Positions 8,971-13,452 of a stretch of DNA of 13,452 nucleotides are shown one piece after another. Numbering within the stretch: the stretch's first letter is position 1; each line of letters starts with the position of its first letter. The stretch comes from JAPSGM01 sp036556985 (GTDB taxonomy: Bacteria; Chloroflexota; Limnocylindria; QHBO01). The DNA is taken from positions 1 to 13,452 of the forward strand of contig DATBIK010000091.1 in the NCBI GenBank assembly GCA_036556985.1, read 5' to 3'. The notes beneath the pieces are model-generated. The model did no database searches. It was not told where the DNA came from and was given only the letters and a program-made list of their open reading frames with translations. The position numbers and the translations under genes were made by a program.

Positions 8971-10184
8971 CGGCCGTGCCGCAGACCGCCGCAGCCCAGC
9001 AGCCGCGCGCGGCGACTCCCGGCGAGCCGCTGCTGCGGACGGACGGCCTCCGCGTCCACTTCCCGATCACCGAGGGCCTCATCATCGAGCGGCCGGTCGG
9101 CGCGGTGCGCGCCGTGGACGGCGTGACGCTTGAGGTGCAGCGCGGCGAGACGCTCGGGCTCGTCGGCGAGTCGGGATGCGGGAAGAGCACGTACGCCCGC
9201 GCCATCCTGCGCCTCGTCGACTCCACCGAGGGCTCGATCCACTTCGACGGCCACGAGGTCACGAATGCGACCGGCGACGCGCTGCGCCGCATGCGGCGCC
9301 GGATGCAGATGATCTTCCAGGACCCGTATGCTTCGCTGAACCCGCGCATGACGATCGGCTCCATGCTCGCCGAGCCCCTCCGCGTCCATCGGATCGCCAG
9401 GGGCGCCGACGCCCGCCGGCGGGTCACCGAGCTCATCGAGATGGTCGGCCTGCCGCGGAACGCGGTGAACCGCTACCCGCACGAGTTCAGCGGCGGCCAG
9501 CGCCAGCGCGCGGGGATCGCCCGCGCCCTCGCCGTCCGGCCGGAGTTCATCGCGGCCGACGAGGCGGTATCGGCCCTGGACGTGTCGATCCAGGCGCAGA
9601 TCATCAACCTGCTCGCCGAGCTCCAGCGCGAGCTGGAGCTCACCTTCTTGTTCATCGCGCACGATCTGTCCGTGGTCCGCCACATCTCCGACCGGATCGC
9701 GGTGATGTACCTCGGCGAGGTCGTCGAGCTGTCGCCCTCGCGCGAGCTCTACCACCGGCCGCTGCACCCCTACACCGTGGCGCTCGTCAGCGCGGTCCCC
9801 ATCCCGGATCCGGCGGTCGAGCTGAAGCGGCGCCGGATGATCCTCGTCGGCGACGTGCCATCGCCCGCCAACCCGCCGTCGGGCTGCCGCTTCCACACCC
9901 GCTGCTGGCTGCGCCGCGAGCTCGGCGACCCGGATCGCTGCGTGGCCGAGGCTCCGGCACTTCGCGAGCTGCGTCCCGGCCATCACGTCGCCTGCCACTT
10001 CGCGGAGGAGCTGGCCGGCGAGAAGCGCGACGAGCTCATCCAGGTGGCCGCCAGACAGGTCACCGGGCGGACGACCGACCTCGAGGAGGCGATCACGCCG
10101 GTCGAGCCGCACGATCCAGCGGCCGACGACGACGCCTTCATCGCGCCGGGCAGCGACGTGCCGACCACGGAGCCGCACGCCTGA
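8967..10184 (+). CDS. dppF: Dipeptide-type ABC transporter ATP-binding protein DppF
   Basis: Second ATPase of the second importer, 405 residues from GTG 8967. HFPITEGLII (31-40) is the F-type opening. Motifs: Walker A GESGCGKS (67-74), Q-loop Gln118, signature FSGGQRQR (174-181), Walker B with Asp198-Glu199, switch His232. The residue after the catalytic Glu is Ala (DEAVSALD) rather than the usual Pro; I recall this variant in other F-type proteins, and the catalytic residues are intact. GDVPSPANPPSGCRFHTRCW (295-314) is identical to the oppF copy. Cysteines at 307, 313, 325 and 343 complete the iron-sulfur type pattern. An acidic, Pro/Asp-rich tail of about 60 residues follows residue 345. 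It is the last gene of the operon; a 13 bp gap leads to the NAD genes with no obvious terminator. Confidence 0.95.
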   Translation: MTAVPQTAAAQQPRAATPGEPLLRTDGLRVHFPITEGLIIERPVGAVRAVDGVTLEVQRGETLGLVGESGCGKSTYARAILRLVDSTEGSIHFDGHEVTNATGDALRRMRRRMQMIFQDPYASLNPRMTIGSMLAEPLRVHRIARGADARRRVTELIEMVGLPRNAVNRYPHEFSGGQRQRAGIARALAVRPEFIAADEAVSALDVSIQAQIINLLAELQRELELTFLFIAHDLSVVRHISDRIAVMYLGEVVELSPSRELYHRPLHPYTVALVSAVPIPDPAVELKRRRMILVGDVPSPANPPSGCRFHTRCWLRRELGDPDRCVAEAPALRELRPGHHVACHFAEELAGEKRDELIQVAARQVTGRTTDLEEAITPVEPHDPAADDDAFIAPGSDVPTTEPHA

Positions 10185-10190
10185 GATACT
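10185..10190 (+). promoter_or_regulatory. Candidate -10 box for the NAD synthesis genes
   Basis: GATACT ends 7 bases before GTG 10198, the right distance for transcription to begin at the start codon, which would make the mRNA leaderless. The 13 bp gap has no Shine-Dalgarno. CCGACC (10161-10166), 18 bases upstream, matches TTGACA at three positions. The alternative is read-through from dppF. Confidence 0.4.
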
Positions 10191-10197
10191 GGCGCCC

Positions 10198-11079
10198 GTG
10201 AGGTACGTCGTCGCGCTCGCGCAGCTTGCGCCGCGGCTCGGCGAGGTGGACGCCAACCTGGAGCTCGCCGCCGGATGGCTGCGCCGCGCCGTGGGCGAGG
10301 GTGCGCAGCTCACCGTCCTGCCCGAGCTCGCGCTGACGGGCTACCTGCTCTCCGACCTCGTGCCGGAGGTCGCCATGCGCGCCGACGACCCGCGACTCGC
10401 CGAGCTGAGCCGCCTCGCCCCCGGCATGCTCGTGGCGGTCGGCTTCGTGGAGGAGACCGACGACCATCGGTTCGCGAACAGCGCCGCCCTGCTCCGCGAC
10501 GGTGAGGTCATCGGCCTCCATCGCAAGGTGTACCTGCCGACCTACGGCCTCTTCGACGAGGGCCGCTTCACGCGGCCGGGCGACCGCATCCGGACGGCGG
10601 AGGTGGGGGCGCCGCTCGGCCGCATCGGCCTGTCGGTCTGCGAGGACTTCTGGCATGCCTCCCTGCCGATGCTTCAGGCGCAGGACGGGGCGACGCTGCT
10701 CGTCAACCTGGCCGCCGGTCCGGCGCGGGCCCCCGGCAGCGCCGCAGGGCTGCGGGCGATCGCCGGCTGGCACCGCATGCAGGACACCTACGCGCTGCTC
10801 GGCACGGTGGGCGTCGCCTTCTGCAACCGGGTCGGCAACGAGGAGGGGCTCACCTTCTGGGGCGGCTCGCGCCTGCTGGGGGCCGATGGATCGGTGCTGG
10901 CCGAGGGCCCACTCTACGAGGAGGCCCTCGTGGTTGGCACTCTCGAGACCGATGACCTGCGCATGCAGCGCTATCAGCTGCCGCTGCTCGCCGACGAGCG
11001 GCTCGAGCTCGTGCGCCGGGAGCTCGACCGGGTCATCGCCGAGCGGGCGGGCCTCGAGCCGCCCGGGGACGAGGCATGA
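10198..11079 (+). CDS. Nitrilase-fold glutaminase, probable subunit of NAD synthetase
   Basis: Carbon-nitrogen hydrolase of 293 residues, about the size of one nitrilase domain. The catalytic triad is visible: Glu43 (LPELALTGY), Lys110 (HRKVYLP) and Cys148 (SVCEDFW). The stretch YLPTYGLFDEGRF (112-124) and the CEDFW motif resemble the N-terminal glutaminase domain of glutamine-dependent NAD synthetases, rather than plain amidases. In those enzymes the domain releases ammonia from glutamine and passes it to the synthetase active site. Here it is a separate protein whose gene overlaps nadE by 4 bp (ATGA), so I infer that the two products form a complex. GTG 10198 has no Shine-Dalgarno but has a -10-like box in front. 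Other amide substrates remain possible. Confidence 0.85.
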   Translation: MRYVVALAQLAPRLGEVDANLELAAGWLRRAVGEGAQLTVLPELALTGYLLSDLVPEVAMRADDPRLAELSRLAPGMLVAVGFVEETDDHRFANSAALLRDGEVIGLHRKVYLPTYGLFDEGRFTRPGDRIRTAEVGAPLGRIGLSVCEDFWHASLPMLQAQDGATLLVNLAAGPARAPGSAAGLRAIAGWHRMQDTYALLGTVGVAFCNRVGNEEGLTFWGGSRLLGADGSVLAEGPLYEEALVVGTLETDDLRMQRYQLPLLADERLELVRRELDRVIAERAGLEPPGDEA

Positions 11080-11942
11080 GCGAGTCGGAGGCGGCCCCGC
11101 TGCCCGAGCTCGACCCGGCGCAGACGATCGAGGTCATCGTCGGATTCATCCGCTCCCAGCTCGCGCAGGCCGGCTTCGGACGCCTGGTGGTGGGCCTGTC
11201 CGGCGGCGTGGACTCGGCCACGGCCGCTTTCCTCGCGGCGCGCGCGGTCGACGCGGACGACCTCCTGGCCGTGCTCATGCCATACCGCACCTCGGCTCCG
11301 GAGTCGGAGGCCGATGCGCAGCTCGTCGTCGACGCCCTTCGCTGCCGCGCGGAGCGGGTCGACATCACGCCCATGGTCGAGCCCATGCTCGAGCTCATCG
11401 GTCCGGAGGACGACTCGACCCTGCGCGTGCGGCGCGGGAATGTCATGGCCCGCCAGCGGATGATCGTGCTCTACGACCGATCCGCCGCCTTCGACGCCCT
11501 CGTGCTGGGAACCTCGAACAAGACCGAGGCGCTGCTCGGCTACGGGACGCTGTACGGCGACATGGCGGCCGCGCTGCAACCCATCGGCGACCTGTACAAG
11601 AGCCAGCTGCGCAGCGTCGCCACGGAGCTCGGCGTGCCGGAGCGGATCGTCGCCAAGCCGCCGTCCGCCGACCTGTGGGCGGGGCAGACCGACGAGGGCG
11701 AGCTCGGCGCCTCGTACGAGGATCTCGACCGCGTCCTGTTCGCGCTCGTCGACCGACGCTGGACGCTGGACCGATGCGTGGCGGCGGGCCTCGACCGCTC
11801 GCTGGTGGAGTGGGTGGCGCGTCGCGTGGCGCGGACCGAGTTCAAGCGGCAGCTTGCCCCTGTCGCCAAGATCAGCCTCCGCACGCCGGGGATCGACCAC
11901 CTCTACCCGCGTCGGCGCCCCGGCTCCCGTCGCGAGGGCTGA
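11076..11942 (+). CDS. nadE: NAD+ synthetase (NadE), synthetase domain only
   Basis: Converts nicotinic acid adenine dinucleotide to NAD+ using ATP and ammonia, the last step of NAD synthesis. The protein is 288 residues, close to ammonia-dependent NadE and half the length of fused glutamine-dependent forms. The ATP pyrophosphatase loop is LSGGVDSAT (41-49). GNVMARQRM (121-129), GTSNKTE (145-151), LPIG-like QPIGDLYK (168-175) and PPSADLWAGQTDE (195-207) are NadE hallmarks for binding ATP and the deamido-NAD substrate. The start ATG 11076 overlaps the preceding glutaminase stop, with GGGGA 6 bases upstream. The tail (RRRPGSRREG) is basic. The neighbour implies that ammonia is supplied from glutamine, although the protein could also use free ammonia. 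rsmI starts 6 bp downstream. Confidence 0.93.
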   Translation: MSESEAAPLPELDPAQTIEVIVGFIRSQLAQAGFGRLVVGLSGGVDSATAAFLAARAVDADDLLAVLMPYRTSAPESEADAQLVVDALRCRAERVDITPMVEPMLELIGPEDDSTLRVRRGNVMARQRMIVLYDRSAAFDALVLGTSNKTEALLGYGTLYGDMAAALQPIGDLYKSQLRSVATELGVPERIVAKPPSADLWAGQTDEGELGASYEDLDRVLFALVDRRWTLDRCVAAGLDRSLVEWVARRVARTEFKRQLAPVAKISLRTPGIDHLYPRRRPGSRREG

Positions 11943-11948
11943 GCGCTC

Positions 11949-12815
11949 ATGGGCCGGCTTGTCGTGGTCGGAACGCCGATCGGCAACCTCGGCGACCTCT
12001 CGCCGCGGGCGGCCTCCGCCCTGCGTGACGCCGACCTCGTCGTGGCCGAGGACACCCGGGTGGCGGCTCGGCTCCTGGCCCACATCGGCCAGCGCCGGCC
12101 GACGCGCTCGTTCACCGAGCACAACGCCGGCGAGCGCCTGCCGGAACTCGTGGCGCGGCTGGCTGCGGGAGACACGCTCGCGCTCACGACCGACGCCGGC
12201 ATGCCCGCCGTCTCCGACCCTGGCGCCCGCCTGGTGCGCGCCGCCCGAGACGGCGGCCACGAGGTGGTGGTCGTCCCCGGGCCGACGGCGGTGACCGCCG
12301 CCATGGCCCTCGCCGGCGAGGAGGCGCCAGGTTTCGTGTTCGGCGGCTTTCTGCCGGCGCGACCGGCGTCCGCGCGCGGGTCGGCACTGCATCGCCTGCT
12401 GGCCGCCGCGGGGTCCACAGGCCTGCCCCTTGTCGTGTACGAGGCACCGCCACGCGTGCGCGCGCTCCTGGGCGCGCTCGCCGAGCGTGTGCCCGACGCG
12501 CGGGTGGCGCTCGCCCGAGAGACGACGAAGCGTCACGAGGAGGTGCTGGCTGGCACTCCGGCCGAGGTCGCCGCCGCGCTTCGCGAGCTGCGTGGCGAGT
12601 TCACGGTCGTCATCGCGAACATCCAAGCCGCTCGCGAGCCGGCTGGCGAGGTCGTCGACGCGGCGGCGCTCGCCCGCGCCGCCGCTGCCCAGGGCCTGAG
12701 TGCGCGCACCACGGTGGAGCTGCTCCGCGCATCCGGTATCGGCCGCCGCGAGGCCTATGCCCTGGCGGAAGCGGCCTCTGACACGGCCGATAAGCCCCGC
12801 GTAAGCGACCGATAA
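11949..12815 (+). CDS. rsmI: 16S rRNA (cytidine(1402)-2'-O)-methyltransferase RsmI
   Basis: Uses S-adenosylmethionine to methylate the 2'-OH of C1402 in the ribosomal decoding centre. The length, 288 residues, is normal. Family motifs of the tetrapyrrole-methylase fold are clear: GTPIGNLGDL (8-17), AEDTR (33-37; Ala in place of the common Cys), TDAGMPAVSDPG (81-92), VPGPTAVTAAMA (109-120), GFLPAR (133-138) and ARETTKRHEE (189-198). A C-terminal helical region (about 235-276, ending GIGRREAYALAEAA) matches the small extra domain of RsmI. ATG 11949 lies 6 bp after the nadE stop, with GAGGG (11934-11938) 10 bases upstream inside nadE, so it is probably cotranscribed with the NAD genes. The functional link to them is not obvious. 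Confidence 0.95.
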   Translation: MGRLVVVGTPIGNLGDLSPRAASALRDADLVVAEDTRVAARLLAHIGQRRPTRSFTEHNAGERLPELVARLAAGDTLALTTDAGMPAVSDPGARLVRAARDGGHEVVVVPGPTAVTAAMALAGEEAPGFVFGGFLPARPASARGSALHRLLAAAGSTGLPLVVYEAPPRVRALLGALAERVPDARVALARETTKRHEEVLAGTPAEVAAALRELRGEFTVVIANIQAAREPAGEVVDAAALARAAAAQGLSARTTVELLRASGIGRREAYALAEAASDTADKPRVSDR

Positions 12816-12833
12816 GGTCGTCCGGCGTACGTT
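12805..12833 (+). promoter_or_regulatory. Candidate promoter for ssb
   Basis: GCGACC (12805-12810), a 17-base spacer and TACGTT (12828-12833): the first matches TTGACA at its GAC core and the second fits TAnnnT. Initiation near 12840 would give a leader of about 60 bases holding the hairpin at 12871-12885. The first box overlaps the last codons of rsmI. It is a weak match. Confidence 0.3.
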
Positions 12834-12870
12834 TCGGGCAGACGGCCGCCTCGCCCGGTGCGTCGCTGAG

Positions 12871-12885
12871 GCCCCGCATCGGGGC
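12871..12885 (+). promoter_or_regulatory. Small hairpin just upstream of the ssb ribosome binding site
   Basis: GCCCCG, loop CAT, CGGGGC: a perfect 6 bp G:C stem ending two bases before GGAGG (12888-12892), the ssb Shine-Dalgarno, which is 9 bases before ATG 12902. It may affect ssb translation or mRNA stability. There is no U-tract, so a terminator is unlikely. Short G:C hairpins also arise by chance in such GC-rich DNA. Confidence 0.35.
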
Positions 12886-12901
12886 ATGGAGGAACCGTCG
12901 A

Positions 12902-13336
12902 ATGAACAAGGTGCTGCTGGTCGGGAGGCTGACGCGGGACCCGGAGCTGCGGTCGCTGCCGTCCGGGAAGCCGGTCGCCAACTTCACGATCGCCACGAAC
13001 GAGTACCGCGGTGGCGGGGCCGCGGAGCGGACCGAGTATCACAACATCGTGGCCTGGGACCGCCTGGCGGAGATCTGCGGCAAATTCCTGTCGAAGGGCC
13101 AGCTGGTCGACATCGAGGGCCGGCTGCAGACCCGCCAGTGGGACGACGACGCCGGCGTCAGACATTGGAAAACAGAGGTCGTGGCGAACGGCCTCGAGAT
13201 GCTGTCGGGCCGCGGCAAGAAGGAGTACGCCAAGGAGGCGCAGGTCGTGGCCGAGGCAGGCCCGGACGGCTTGCCGGCCGCGGACGCGACGAACGGCGCC
13301 GCCACATCCGACGAGGAGGCGCTCGTCGCCCTCTAG
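12902..13336 (+). CDS. ssb: Single-stranded DNA-binding protein SSB
   Basis: Binds and protects single-stranded DNA in replication, repair and recombination. The OB fold is clear: MNKVLLVGRLTRDPELR (1-17), VANFTIATNEY (25-35), EYHNIVAWDRLAE (45-57), FLSKGQLVDIEGRLQTRQW (62-80) and the last strand at 88-101. The length, 144 residues, is short for SSB (about 150-180). The linker after 105 is brief, and the protein ends SDEEALVAL: acidic, then hydrophobic, but not the DDDIPF-type tip that normally recruits partner proteins. Neither other forward frame near the end encodes such a tip, so a simple frameshift does not explain it. It could be a divergent main SSB or a second paralogue like Bacillus SsbB, which lacks the tip. 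ATG 12902 has GGAGG 9 bases upstream. It stands 86 bp from rsmI, probably with its own promoter. Confidence 0.93.
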   Translation: MNKVLLVGRLTRDPELRSLPSGKPVANFTIATNEYRGGGAAERTEYHNIVAWDRLAEICGKFLSKGQLVDIEGRLQTRQWDDDAGVRHWKTEVVANGLEMLSGRGKKEYAKEAQVVAEAGPDGLPAADATNGAATSDEEALVAL

Positions 13337-13348
13337 CGCGCGGCTTCG

Positions 13349-13375
13349 GGGGCGGGGACCCCTCATCCTCGCCCC
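13349..13375 (+). terminator. Possible hairpin terminator after ssb
   Basis: GGGGCG (13349-13354) pairs with CGCCCC (13370-13375) across a 15-base loop, starting 12 bp after the ssb stop. There is no U-tract, and competing pairings such as GGG with CCC exist within the loop. The position suits a terminator, but the structure is weak. Confidence 0.3.
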
Positions 13376-13384
13376 GGGGCTGCA

Positions 13385-13452
13385 CGTACTGGCGCATCGA
13401 TGGGATGGGCTGGCCCGCCACGTGCTACGGACCTGATCATGGTGGCCCGCGT
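13385..13452 (+). other. Possible promoter and start of a further gene at the right edge
   Basis: The 9-mer TACTGGCGC (13387-13395) repeats the sequence in front of the glutaminase gene (10187-10195). ATG 13400, 9 bases after the -10-like box, opens a frame that runs off the window (MGWAGPPRATDLIMVAR). ATG 13405 and ATG 13439 also open frames reaching the edge. Too little is visible to name a product or to choose a start. Confidence 0.2.

Noticed and set aside
8691..10313. A 540-codon open frame on the minus strand opposite dppF
   Set aside because: Antisense shadow of dppF; no motifs, and it runs through the gap into the next gene.
10974..12887. A 637-codon open frame on the minus strand across the NAD and rsmI genes
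   Set aside because: It lies opposite well-identified genes, has Arg/Ala/His-rich composition without recognisable domains, and is what GC-rich codon use produces on the opposite strand.
12886..12888. ATG just before the ssb ribosome binding site as an upstream ORF or alternative start
   Set aside because: It is out of frame with ssb, overlaps the Shine-Dalgarno and has no ribosome binding site of its own.
13300..13350. A frameshift hiding a normal SSB tip
   Set aside because: I translated the other two forward frames around the stop and neither gives an acidic DDIPF-like ending.

Overview
This 13.45 kb window is a dense, very GC-rich bacterial segment in which every supportable gene lies on the + strand. 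The high GC content, GTG and TTG starts, a lipoprotein-anchored solute-binding protein (which suggests no conventional periplasm) and gaps carrying TAnACT-like -10 boxes fit a monoderm, high-GC lineage. Chloroflexota (Limnocylindria-like) or Actinomycetota are my best guesses. This is inference; no rRNA or clade-specific marker is present.

Left part (2-4095): an oligopeptide importer, oppB (5' end off the window), oppC, oppD, oppF. These are tightly packed: 12 bp between B and C, no gap between C and D, and a GTGA overlap between D and F. A cognate oppA is not in the window unless it lies upstream of the left edge.

Middle (4199-10184): a second, complete importer in the classical order dppA-dppB-dppC-dppD-dppF. 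A lipoprotein binding protein comes first. An 82 bp gap with a perfect 12 bp hairpin follows, and then four genes joined by ATGA, ATGA and GTGA overlaps. The permeases of the two systems belong to different branches (OppB/OppC-like versus DppB/DppC-like), so this looks like two related importers side by side rather than a recent duplication. All four ATPases keep Walker A, Q-loop, signature, Walker B and switch histidine, plus the four C-terminal cysteines of the Opp/Dpp family.

Right part (10198-13336): housekeeping genes. A free-standing nitrilase-fold glutaminase gene overlaps an NAD synthetase gene by 4 bp. The pair reads as a two-subunit glutamine-dependent NAD synthetase. Next, 6 bp later, is rsmI (16S rRNA 2'-O-methyltransferase), and after an 86 bp gap with a small hairpin comes ssb. 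The ssb product has a full OB fold but lacks the usual DDDIPF-type tip. The last 116 bp hold a possible terminator hairpin and perhaps the start of another gene.

I see no mobile element, CRISPR array, tRNA, rRNA or defence system. No gap exceeds 300 bases. The window looks like ordinary transport and housekeeping DNA. The points most worth checking are the split NAD synthetase, the odd SSB tail, the repeated -10-like box and the dppA-dppB hairpin.
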